Origin: CAYSHJ01 sp964589725
Lineage (GTDB): Bacteria > Planctomycetota > Planctomycetia > Planctomycetales > Planctomycetaceae
Length of the DNA: 29,493 nt
Assembly: GCA_964589725.1 (NCBI GenBank)
Contig: CAZPUJ010000379.1
Location: 1 to 29,493 of the forward strand
Reading direction: 5' to 3'
This document shows, piece by piece, positions 16,400-23,853 of the stretch. The notes beneath the pieces were generated by a model. It had not been told where the DNA came from and did not search any database. It saw nothing but the letters and a program-made list of their open reading frames with translations. The translations under genes were made by a program, and so were the position numbers. How positions within the stretch are numbered: position 1 is the stretch's first letter; each line of letters starts with the position of its first letter.

Positions 16400-17584
16400 A
16401 TGCCGATAACGATGGAGCAATTCGCTCGCGAAGTGATGTCCGGGCAGAAACGCGGTTTCGCGGCGAACCTATTGTGCGCGGGGTTGTGGTCGGCGCAGTG
16501 GCCGTATCGAGTGGGCGTCGCGTGCAAGAATGCGACATTCGACTTCGGGCTGCGCGAACCGTTTGAAGTCGGCGTGCCGGTCATCAGCGTGGGCAATCTC
16601 ACGACTGGAGGGACCGGCAAGACGCCGGTGGTTGCGTTTCTCGCCAATTGGTTTCGCGACGCGGGGGTCAACGTCGGCTTGCTGAGTCGTGGGTATAAGT
16701 CACTAGGAACGGCGAGCGGGGGGCGTCAGCCCCCTGATGCTTCAGCGGGCAGCGCGGTCGGAGTGACATCGAACCCATCAGGGGCCTCACGGCCCCCGCT
16801 CGCCGAAGCAAACGCCAATGACGAGAAGTTGGTGCTCGATCAACTTTGCCCCGGAGTACCACATTGGCTCAACCCGGATCGAATCGACTCGGCAAAGCGA
16901 GCGGTCGCTGACGCGGGATGCGAGTTGTTGATTCTGGATGACGCCTTCCAACATCGGCGGCTGCACCGAGACCTCGACATCGTGCTGATCGACGCGACGT
17001 GTCCGTGGGGTTACGGGAATTGCCTGCCGTGCGGCTTGCTGCGTGAACCGGTCGCGGCCATCGCACGAGCCGATTTGGTGCTGATCACTCGCGCGGAGTT
17101 GGTTTCCGCCGAAGAACTCACCGCGATCCGCACGGTCCTGGTGCGACACGATCATGTCGGCAGCGTGGTCGAGCTGGCGTTTCGGCCGACGGGCTTGATC
17201 AACAGTGCCGGCGAGACGCGATCACTCAGCGGGCTCGCGGGATCACGGGCCGTCGCGTTCTGCGGCCTCGGCAATCCGGCCGGATTCGAACAAACACTGC
17301 TTCGGCTCGGTCTCGACGTGGTCGGCTTCCACACCTTTCCCGATCATCACCATTACGCCGCGAGCGATTGGGAAACATTGGCCTCGCGACCGGAAGTGGG
17401 CGAGGCGGACTTGGTGCTCACGACACTCAAAGACCTGGTGAAGATTCGCGCGACGGAATTGTGTGGCCGACCATTGTGGGCGGTGCAGATCTTAACGGAC
17501 TTCGTTCGTGGCGCTCCGTTGTTGGAACATCGGCTTTTCAAGCTTCTGGAAGAGATCCAAAGCCGAGCGATTGATCGTTCATGA
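16400..17584 (+). CDS. lpxK: Tetraacyldisaccharide 4'-kinase LpxK with in-frame repeat insertion
   Basis: Encodes LpxK, the inner-membrane-associated kinase that phosphorylates the 4' position of the lipid A disaccharide. Diagnostic segments are VISVGNLTTGGTGKTPVVAF (P-loop, from about residue 62), GLLSRGYKS, NPDRIDSAKRAV and LDDAFQHRRLHRDLDIVLID. ATG 16400 (or 16412) matches the usual N-terminus MEQFAREVMSGQ; the frame is open further upstream but that DNA is repeat-like. The protein has 394 residues, longer than usual. The surplus is a 32-codon block between GYKSLGT and ANDEKLVL that is encoded by a 96-bp palindromic repeat (16710-16805). Removing it restores the normal motif spacing. Presence of LpxK implies lipid A synthesis and a Gram-negative outer membrane. 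Confidence 0.93.
   Translation: MPITMEQFAREVMSGQKRGFAANLLCAGLWSAQWPYRVGVACKNATFDFGLREPFEVGVPVISVGNLTTGGTGKTPVVAFLANWFRDAGVNVGLLSRGYKSLGTASGGRQPPDASAGSAVGVTSNPSGASRPPLAEANANDEKLVLDQLCPGVPHWLNPDRIDSAKRAVADAGCELLILDDAFQHRRLHRDLDIVLIDATCPWGYGNCLPCGLLREPVAAIARADLVLITRAELVSAEELTAIRTVLVRHDHVGSVVELAFRPTGLINSAGETRSLSGLAGSRAVAFCGLGNPAGFEQTLLRLGLDVVGFHTFPDHHHYAASDWETLASRPEVGEADLVLTTLKDLVKIRATELCGRPLWAVQILTDFVRGAPLLEHRLFKLLEEIQSRAIDRS
16710..16805. repeat. 96-bp palindromic repeat inserted in frame within lpxK
   Basis: Arms 16710-16739 and 16776-16805 are inverted repeats agreeing at about 24 of 30 positions. Each arm is itself palindromic (GGGGG(G)CGTCAGCCCCC type). The total length of 96 bp is exactly 32 codons, so the lpxK frame is kept. 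The encoded peptide is Gly/Ala/Ser/Pro-rich and falls in a loop after GYKS, where homologues go almost directly to NDE. The arm sequence looks like a dispersed intergenic repeat that has entered a gene. Confidence 0.8.
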
Positions 17585-17824
17585 CGGATCATTTCTCGGC
17601 GGAATTGACAGGGAGCAATTGACAAAATGCCCCGTGAGTCGTGACAAATGGGCGTCGTCGGCTCTGCGGAAAATGGTTTCCAGGCAAGTTCTACAAAACC
17701 ACCAGGAGCCGACGCTTGAACCTGCCTGAACATTGACCTTCGCTCGCGCGTACTGGCGATTTCCAGCGCCGCGCCCGCTGCTTGAAATGATCGTTCCCAC
17801 GTACAACCAGGAGCTGCACTCGCA

Positions 17825-19702
17825 ATGTCGACTGTCACGGCGGAGGCACCCCCCTCCACAAACGGCAAGAAGCTGGAATGCTTGGAAACAGTCGTCGTCC
17901 GCTTCTGTGGGGACAGCGGCGACGGCATGCAGTTGGTCGGCGCCCAAATGACGAACGCCTCGGCCGTGTTCGGCAACGACGTTTGCACGCTGCCCGACTT
18001 TCCCGCCGAGATTCGCGCCCCGGCCGGCTCGCTGTTCGGCGTGAGCGGTTATCAGCTCTGTTTCGCGAACCGTGACATCTTCACACCGGGCGATGATGTC
18101 GACACTCTGGTCGCGATGAACCCGGCCGCACTGAAGACGAACATCCAGGATCTCAAACGCGGCGGAACTTTGATTGTCAACGAGGATGCCTTCGACAAGA
18201 GCGGTCTGCAAAAGGCCATGTACGATTCCAATCCGCTCGATAATGCCGAGTTGATGGCCCCGTTCCGACTGCACAAGGTGCCGATGACGCGGCTGAATCG
18301 AGACGCAGTCGAAGGACTGGGACTCTCGCAGCGCGAAGCAGACCGCTGCCGCAACTTCTTTGCCTTGGGCTTGGCTTATTGGCTGTACGACCGTGATCCC
18401 AAGCAGACCGAAGATTGGATTAAATCCAAATTCGCCAAGAAGCCGGAGATCGTCGAAGCCAACTTGCGCGCCTTGCGAGCTGGCACGAACTTCGGGTTCT
18501 CGACCGAAGCGTTCACGGTGCATTATTACGTGCCGCCGGCCAAGCTGCCTCCGGGCAAATACCGCAAGATCACAGGCAACGAAGCGGTCGCGATGGGCTT
18601 GGCGACACTCGCCAAACTCTCGGGCAAGACGGTCTTCTTCGGCGGCTATCCGATCACGCCGGCCAGCGACATTCTGCACGATCTTTCGATGTTCAAGCAC
18701 TTCGGCGTGAAGACCTTTCAGGCCGAAGACGAAATCGCCGCGATGTCTTCCTGCGTGGGAGCCGCCTTCACCGGAGAATTGGCGGTCACGGCCAGCAGCG
18801 GCCCCGGCATCTGCTTGAAGGGCGAAGCGATGGGCTTGGGTCTGATGACTGAATTGCCAATGGTCATCATCGACGTGCAACGCGGCGGGCCGAGCACCGG
18901 CTTGCCAACCAAGACGGAACAGGCCGACTTGCTGCTAGCGATGTACGGCCGCAACGGTGAATCGCCACTGCCGATCGTCGCGGCGTGCGGCCCCGGCGAT
19001 TGCTTCACGATGATTCAAGAAGCGTTTCGCATCGCCACCGAGTTTATGACCCCGGTGATCTTCCTCTCCGACGGTTATATCGCGAATGGTGCCGAACCGT
19101 GGCGCATCCCCAACGTCGAAGACCTGCCGCGTCTGAATATCAAACACCTGACGGCCCCGAACGGCGAGAACGGCGAATTTCTGCCGTACAAACGGAACGA
19201 AAAACTCGCTCGCCCGTGGGTCAAGCCCGGAACAAAAGGGTTGGAACACCGCATCGGCGGACTCGAAAAAAAGGACGTCACGGGCAACATCGACTACTCT
19301 CCGAAGAACCACCAGCACATGGTCAAGACGCGAGCGCAAAAGGTCGCCAACGTCGCGAACTCGATCCCCGAACAAACGGTTGAAGGTCCGTCATCCGGTA
19401 AGCTGTTGGTCATCAGTTGGGGCGGCACTTATGGAGCCGTCCGCACTGCGGTTCAACAGGCCCAAGCGGCGGGACAATCCGTCGCTCACACCCACCTGCG
19501 GTACATGAACCCGTTCCCACGCAACCTCGGCACGATGTTGAAGAGCTACGAAAAAGTGCTCGTGCCAGAATTGAACAGCGGCCAGTTGCGACTGCTGCTC
19601 CGCAATCAATACCTTGTCGATGCCCAAGGCTACAACAAAATCGAGGGCAAGCCGTTCCTTGTCAACGAACTGGTCAACGCGATCAACGGAATGCTGGGTT
19701 AG
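17825..19702 (+). CDS. korA: 2-oxoacid:ferredoxin oxidoreductase, alpha subunit with fused gamma domain
   Basis: A 625-residue subunit of a two-subunit 2-oxoacid:acceptor oxidoreductase, most likely 2-oxoglutarate:ferredoxin oxidoreductase, which makes succinyl-CoA and reduced ferredoxin. The gamma domain comes first: VVRFCGDSGDGMQLVGAQMT and the AEIRAPAGSLFGVSGYQ motif. The alpha pyrimidine-binding domain follows with YPITPASDILHDL (from residue 275), FQAEDEIAAM and TASSGPGICLKGEAMGLG. The C-terminal domain ends YLVDAQGYNKIEGKPF. Gamma-alpha fusion of this length is normal for KorA. The ATG at 17825 gives the standard N-terminus. The beta subunit follows after 71 bp; the two form one enzyme in the cytoplasm. 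Exact substrate is inferred from family resemblance; pyruvate is less likely. Confidence 0.93.
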   Translation: MSTVTAEAPPSTNGKKLECLETVVVRFCGDSGDGMQLVGAQMTNASAVFGNDVCTLPDFPAEIRAPAGSLFGVSGYQLCFANRDIFTPGDDVDTLVAMNPAALKTNIQDLKRGGTLIVNEDAFDKSGLQKAMYDSNPLDNAELMAPFRLHKVPMTRLNRDAVEGLGLSQREADRCRNFFALGLAYWLYDRDPKQTEDWIKSKFAKKPEIVEANLRALRAGTNFGFSTEAFTVHYYVPPAKLPPGKYRKITGNEAVAMGLATLAKLSGKTVFFGGYPITPASDILHDLSMFKHFGVKTFQAEDEIAAMSSCVGAAFTGELAVTASSGPGICLKGEAMGLGLMTELPMVIIDVQRGGPSTGLPTKTEQADLLLAMYGRNGESPLPIVAACGPGDCFTMIQEAFRIATEFMTPVIFLSDGYIANGAEPWRIPNVEDLPRLNIKHLTAPNGENGEFLPYKRNEKLARPWVKPGTKGLEHRIGGLEKKDVTGNIDYSPKNHQHMVKTRAQKVANVANSIPEQTVEGPSSGKLLVISWGGTYGAVRTAVQQAQAAGQSVAHTHLRYMNPFPRNLGTMLKSYEKVLVPELNSGQLRLLLRNQYLVDAQGYNKIEGKPFLVNELVNAINGMLG

Positions 19703-19773
19703 GACTCGACAATTGAATCCTGAAATCAGAAATCTTGAACCCAGAACCCCGAAATCACAAAGGTTACACCACA

Positions 19774-20793
19774 ATGGCCGTCGAACTTCCGACACTACAA
19801 GCCAAAGATTTTGCCAGCGATCAAGAGGTCCGCTGGTGCCCGCGCTGCGGTGATTACTCGATCCTTGCCCAGATGAAGAAGGTGCTGCCGACGCTGGGCA
19901 TCCCGAAGGAAAAATTCTGTTTCGTGTCGGGGATCGGTTGCAGCAGCCGTTTCCCGTACTACGTCAACACCTATGGCCTGCATGGCATCCACGGCCGAGC
20001 GCCCGCCATCGCGACAGGCGTGAAGCTCTGTAATCCCGACTTGCAAGTCTGGGTCATCACGGGCGACGGCGATGCATTGTCGATCGGTGGCAACCACTTC
20101 TTGCACGCCATCCGCCGCAACATCGACATGAAGATCATCCTGTTCAATAACCAGATTTACGGCCTCACCAAAGGGCAGTACTCGCCGACCAGTCCGCTCG
20201 GCCAGAAGACCAAAAGCACTCCGTATGGTTCGATCGATCATCCGCTCACGCCGCTGTCGGTGGCAATCGGGGCCGAGGCCACGTTCGTCGCCCGGTCGGT
20301 CGATGTTGACATCAAGCACCTGACGATGGTGCTGGAACGAGCCGCTCATCACAAAGGAACGGCGTTTGTCGAGGTCTATCAGGATTGCAACGTGTTCAAC
20401 AGCGGCGCGTTCGAGTACGCCTGCGACAAGGACGTGAAGGACGACAACGTTGTCTACCTCGAACATGGCAAGCCGCTGAAGTTCGGCAAGCATCGCCACA
20501 AAGGCATCCGTGTCCGCGAAGGCAATCGGGTCGAGATCGTGGAGCTCGGCAACGGCGTGAGTGAAGACGACCTGTTGTTCCACGACGAAAGGACTCCAGA
20601 ACCGTCACTCGCCTTCATGTTGTCGCGCCTGCGGCATCCCGAGTTCCCGGAGGCCTTGGGAGTCTTCCGAGCCGTCGAACGTTCGACCTACGACGAGTCC
20701 GTGACTAAGCAAGTCGAGGACGCCCGCAAGAAACTTGGCGATGGGGATCTCGAAAAGCTGCTCAACAGCGGTGACACGTGGTACGTGAACTAA
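19774..20793 (+). CDS. korB: 2-oxoacid:ferredoxin oxidoreductase, beta subunit
   Basis: A 339-residue TPP-binding beta subunit partner of the upstream alpha/gamma chain. WCPRCGDY carries Cys22 and Cys25, and GIGCSS a third Cys, of the [4Fe-4S] cluster. The TPP/Mg motif starts at GDGDALSIGGNHF (97 onwards) and is completed by NNQIYGLTKGQYSPTS (from 125), the standard signature of KorB. The frame opens at 19735, but ATG 19774 (MAVELPTLQAKDF) gives the family start and has AAAGG upstream. The enzyme takes electrons from the oxoacid to ferredoxin and works with CoA. It could serve an oxidative TCA variant; the substrate is inferred. Confidence 0.94.
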   Translation: MAVELPTLQAKDFASDQEVRWCPRCGDYSILAQMKKVLPTLGIPKEKFCFVSGIGCSSRFPYYVNTYGLHGIHGRAPAIATGVKLCNPDLQVWVITGDGDALSIGGNHFLHAIRRNIDMKIILFNNQIYGLTKGQYSPTSPLGQKTKSTPYGSIDHPLTPLSVAIGAEATFVARSVDVDIKHLTMVLERAAHHKGTAFVEVYQDCNVFNSGAFEYACDKDVKDDNVVYLEHGKPLKFGKHRHKGIRVREGNRVEIVELGNGVSEDDLLFHDERTPEPSLAFMLSRLRHPEFPEALGVFRAVERSTYDESVTKQVEDARKKLGDGDLEKLLNSGDTWYVN

Positions 20794-20815
20794 CCGATCG
20801 AGTTGGCGAAAAGTC

Positions 20816-21289
20816 ATGGACGACGTCGGCCATCAACTCGAGACGCGTCCCACGATCTTAGTCGTGGGCGACCGGGACCGAGCCGAAATGTGGCCAATCC
20901 GTGACTGGCTGCAGAGTCTCGGTGATTCAGCCAACGTGCGGCATTCGCCTCGACTGCCACCAGGAACGACTGACGAACAGCCACTTCCGGATTTGGTCGT
21001 CGTCTGCCAATCATGGCCGGATGAGTTTTCGAGCGTCGAGGTTTCCGCCTGTTTGGGCCACTGGCCGCTCACTCAATGGGTCGTCTGTTTTGGAAGTTGG
21101 TGCGAGTCCGACGGCCGCACGCGTGATATTTGGCCGATCGGCCTCCGTGTTCCCGCGCGCGCGGCCGTCTCGCGACTTCAACGTGTTTGGGAAATCGTTC
21201 GCGGCGGCCGCCCGGAGCCTCTTCCCGTCACCGCCTCGCGGGATGAAGCGTTTGAGTTCGATGCCGCCCATTCCAGCGACGGGCGTTGA
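20816..21289 (+). CDS. Conserved-looking hypothetical protein, 157 aa
   Basis: I do not recognise a named family. The start RPTILVVGDRDRAEMWPIRDWL and later PDLVVVCQSWPDEF give alternating strands and helices like a receiver-type (CheY-like) alpha/beta fold, but the conserved Asp/Lys set is not evident, so phosphotransfer is not claimed. The stop at 21287-21289 leaves 133 bp before the Hsp70 ATG. The gene begins 22 bp after korB and may be cotranscribed with it. The C-terminus is acidic (EAFEFDAAHSSDG). No signal peptide or membrane segment is seen. Confidence 0.6.
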   Translation: MDDVGHQLETRPTILVVGDRDRAEMWPIRDWLQSLGDSANVRHSPRLPPGTTDEQPLPDLVVVCQSWPDEFSSVEVSACLGHWPLTQWVVCFGSWCESDGRTRDIWPIGLRVPARAAVSRLQRVWEIVRGGRPEPLPVTASRDEAFEFDAAHSSDGR

Positions 21290-21422
21290 GTCGCGACATG
21301 GCCTGTCGATACCATCTCTTGGCTCGCGCACAGTATTCCTCATCGTCATCATGCCGGCGGGATTTGCCTCATCGCGCGACCAGACTGACTTCAACGCCTC
21401 CTTGGAACGAACACCTCTTGCC

Positions 21423-23021
21423 ATGAGCGACACTGGTTCTTTGCCCACATTTGTGGACGGCCGCACGGTCGGAATTGATTTGGGGACTTCGTACTCCGCG
21501 ATCGCCCACTTGGGAGACAGCGGCAACCCCGAAGTGATGAACAATTCGAACGACAGTCCGATCACGGCGTCGATTGTCGTGCTGGGCGAAAATGGCAAAA
21601 TCACCGTCGGCCCGACCGTCGACGTCTTAGACGAAGCCGGACCGTCACGAGTGGTCATCGCGATCAAACGGGAGATGGGCAACCCGCGATTCGCCATGCA
21701 TTACCAAAACCGTCGCATGACGCCCGAGCTGATCTCGTCGCTCATTCTGATGAAGCTCAAGATCGACGCCGAGAAGCAGATCGGCACCATTGGCAACGCG
21801 GTCATCACGGTGCCGTATTACTTCAACGAACCGCGGCGCGCGGCGACTCGCTACGCCGGCAAGATCGCAGGGTTGAACGTGCTGGACATCATCAACGAGC
21901 CGACCGCCGCCACCCTGGCGTACGCCTGGACGAAAGGCGAACTGGGCCAATTGGACATGCCGGACGTCACACGCACGATCTTGGTTTACGACCTTGGCGG
22001 CGGCACGTTCGACGTCACGATCGTGCGTTATACGCCGACACAGTTCAACGTTTTGGCAACCGATGGTGACACGATGCTCGGCGGTCTGGATTGGACCGCG
22101 CGGATTCTCGATTACGCCTGCGATCGTTTCGTCAACAAGCACGGCGTCGATCCGCGGCAGGACGCGAAAGCTCGATTCACGTTGATGCGCGAGTGCGAGG
22201 CCGCGAAGCGCGAGCTTAGTCATTGGTCGAAAACCAAAGTCGAACTGACGTTCCGCGGCCAAGACATGTCGGTGGATTTGTCTCGCGCGGAGTTCGAACA
22301 GTTAACCTCCGACTTGCTGCAACGCACGCGTGACACGACGGAGTTTATTCTCGATAACCACAACGTCTCGCCCGATGACCTGGATGAAGTGCTGCTGGTC
22401 GGCGGCAGCACGGCGATGCCTGGTGTGGTCGAGATGCTCGAGAAACTGACGCGTCGCAAGCCATCGCGAGTGCTCAACCCGCAATTGGCCGTCGCGGAAG
22501 GAGCGGCGATCCACTCGGCGATTCTGGAAGCCAAAGCGACCGACGGCAAGGGCCGCATGTCCCACGCGCTACTTAACCGCTTACGCGCAGTGACAACCAC
22601 CGACGTCAATTCGCATTCGCTGGGCGTCGAGATTTCCGACCCCAAGAATCCGAATAAGAAACGCAATCACATCATGATCCCGCGAAACTCACCCCTGCCA
22701 TGCGGGACCAAACAACAGTTCGTGACCGTCAAAGATCAACCGCAGTCGATCACGATCAAATTGCTGGAAGGGGACGCGCCCCAGGTCTCCGGCTGCACGT
22801 TTATCGGCGACGTGCGAATCAACGACCTGCCAAGTCACCTGCCGGTCGGTTCGCCGGTGGAGGTCATCTACAGTTATGACCACAAAGGACACATTAACGT
22901 CGCCGTCAAAGAACTGACCGGCGGCCGCTCCGCCGCCGTCGAGATCGCTTGGGAAGGAGCCTTGGATAATCAAGCGATCGAAACTCTGCGAACACTCACC
23001 CGCGAATACCACATCGAGTGA
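21423..23021 (+). CDS. Hsp70-family chaperone (DnaK-like, short form)
   Basis: A 532-residue Hsp70. The ATPase domain shows phosphate-1 motif VGIDLGTSYSAIAH (about residues 16-29), VITVPYYFNEPRRAATRYAG, the connecting segment IINEPTAATLAYAW, phosphate-2 VYDLGGGTFDVTIV (near 190) and the adenosine motif LLVGGSTAMPGV (near 325). The later region NSHSLGVEI with RNSPLPCG resembles the start of the DnaK substrate-binding beta domain, but the total is about 100 residues shorter than DnaK, so the helical lid is small or absent. The start ATG 21423 (MSDTGSLPTF) fits; the frame is open upstream to 20901, overlapping the preceding gene, and that part is rejected. No dnaJ or grpE lies nearby, so this is probably a specialised paralogue, not the housekeeping DnaK. 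Confidence 0.88.
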   Translation: MSDTGSLPTFVDGRTVGIDLGTSYSAIAHLGDSGNPEVMNNSNDSPITASIVVLGENGKITVGPTVDVLDEAGPSRVVIAIKREMGNPRFAMHYQNRRMTPELISSLILMKLKIDAEKQIGTIGNAVITVPYYFNEPRRAATRYAGKIAGLNVLDIINEPTAATLAYAWTKGELGQLDMPDVTRTILVYDLGGGTFDVTIVRYTPTQFNVLATDGDTMLGGLDWTARILDYACDRFVNKHGVDPRQDAKARFTLMRECEAAKRELSHWSKTKVELTFRGQDMSVDLSRAEFEQLTSDLLQRTRDTTEFILDNHNVSPDDLDEVLLVGGSTAMPGVVEMLEKLTRRKPSRVLNPQLAVAEGAAIHSAILEAKATDGKGRMSHALLNRLRAVTTTDVNSHSLGVEISDPKNPNKKRNHIMIPRNSPLPCGTKQQFVTVKDQPQSITIKLLEGDAPQVSGCTFIGDVRINDLPSHLPVGSPVEVIYSYDHKGHINVAVKELTGGRSAAVEIAWEGALDNQAIETLRTLTREYHIE

Positions 23022-23169
23022 GCGACCGCTCGCGGGAGTTTCGGCTTGTGCCGGCCTTTGTTCGCGATCAACCCGTGTGCCGCCACTTGAGTCCCCTTGG
23101 AGTTGACGCTTAAATGTCGGCCGTCAAATTGTGCCCGTCGAAAGCCCCGTACTGATTCCGGGAGATCTG

Positions 23170-23733
23170 ATGATGAAGTCGATTCATGCAAGCGGTTTGG
23201 CGGTGTGCCTGTTCGCGTCGGCGATCGCGCTGGTGTGGGCGGCCGACGACTCGGGAACCGTGTCGGTGCGCGGCGTGCATCTCTGCTGCGGAGGATGCTC
23301 GACGGCGGCGAAAGAGGCACTGGACGGGATCGACGGGGTTTCGGCCGTGAAGGCCGACGTCAACAGCAAGAGCGTGACCTACGCCGCGAAGGACGAGAAG
23401 GCCGCGCTGAAGGGCATCGAAGCACTAGCAGAGAATGGCTTCTGTGGCAAAGCGGCGTTTGGAAAAAAGGACTTGGCGTTTCCTGAAATCAAAGTGAAAA
23501 AGGGCGAGAAGCGTGACATCATCACGTTCAGCCAAGTCCATCTGTGTTGTGCCGCCTGCAAGACGGCAGTCACAGAAGCGGTCACCAAGCTGGACGGTCT
23601 CGCCTCGTTTGAGATCGATGCGTCCGCCGGCAGCGTGAAGCTGAACGGTGCCGGTTTGATCGTGACCGACGCCGTCGACCTGCTGCAGAAGGCGGGCTTC
23701 TACGGCACGCTTGAAAAGCCAGAGAAGAAGTAA
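23170..23733 (+). CDS. Exported protein with two heavy-metal-associated (HMA-like) domains
   Basis: A 187-residue exported protein. A signal peptide MMKSIHASGLAVCLFASAIA (cleavage near VWAA) is followed by two similar domains. Each begins with a strand and a Cys cluster: VHLCCGGCSTAAKEAL (Cys39, 40 and 43) and VHLCCAACKTAVTEAV (Cys126, 127 and 130). The following helices and strands match the betaalphabeta pattern of HMA metal-binding domains (VSAVKADVNSKSVTY; LASFEIDASAGSVKL). The motif is CCxxC instead of the common CxxC. The internal similarity points to a domain duplication. A GGGAG site lies 6 nt before ATG 23170. It probably binds copper, mercury or another soft metal in the periplasm; the metal is not known. 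Confidence 0.82.
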   Translation: MMKSIHASGLAVCLFASAIALVWAADDSGTVSVRGVHLCCGGCSTAAKEALDGIDGVSAVKADVNSKSVTYAAKDEKAALKGIEALAENGFCGKAAFGKKDLAFPEIKVKKGEKRDIITFSQVHLCCAACKTAVTEAVTKLDGLASFEIDASAGSVKLNGAGLIVTDAVDLLQKAGFYGTLEKPEKK

Positions 23734-23853
23734 GCGATTCGAAGCCTGCTTTCACCGATCAGCAGAAGCCCGATGATTTGAGCCAGCGAGTCGATTCAGA
23801 GGATTGGCGTGTGATCGCCACCAACCGACGGGATTTTCGGTGGAGCGACCAGT

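Noticed and set aside
17657..17713. Hairpin-like stretch in the gap between lpxK and korA (GTCGGCTC with GAGCCGAC)
   Set aside because: Only 8 bp of stem over a long loop and no resemblance to the other repeats; a chance match is likely. The rest of this 240-bp gap shows no clear gene or site.
17579..18880. Minus-strand open frame of 433 codons
   Set aside because: Complementary to korA, whose motifs are unmistakable; no independent start signal or motif.
20901..21422. 174-residue N-terminal extension of the Hsp70 frame
   Set aside because: It overlaps the 20816-21289 gene, has shadow-like composition, and Hsp70 proteins start close to the phosphate-1 motif, as from ATG 21423.
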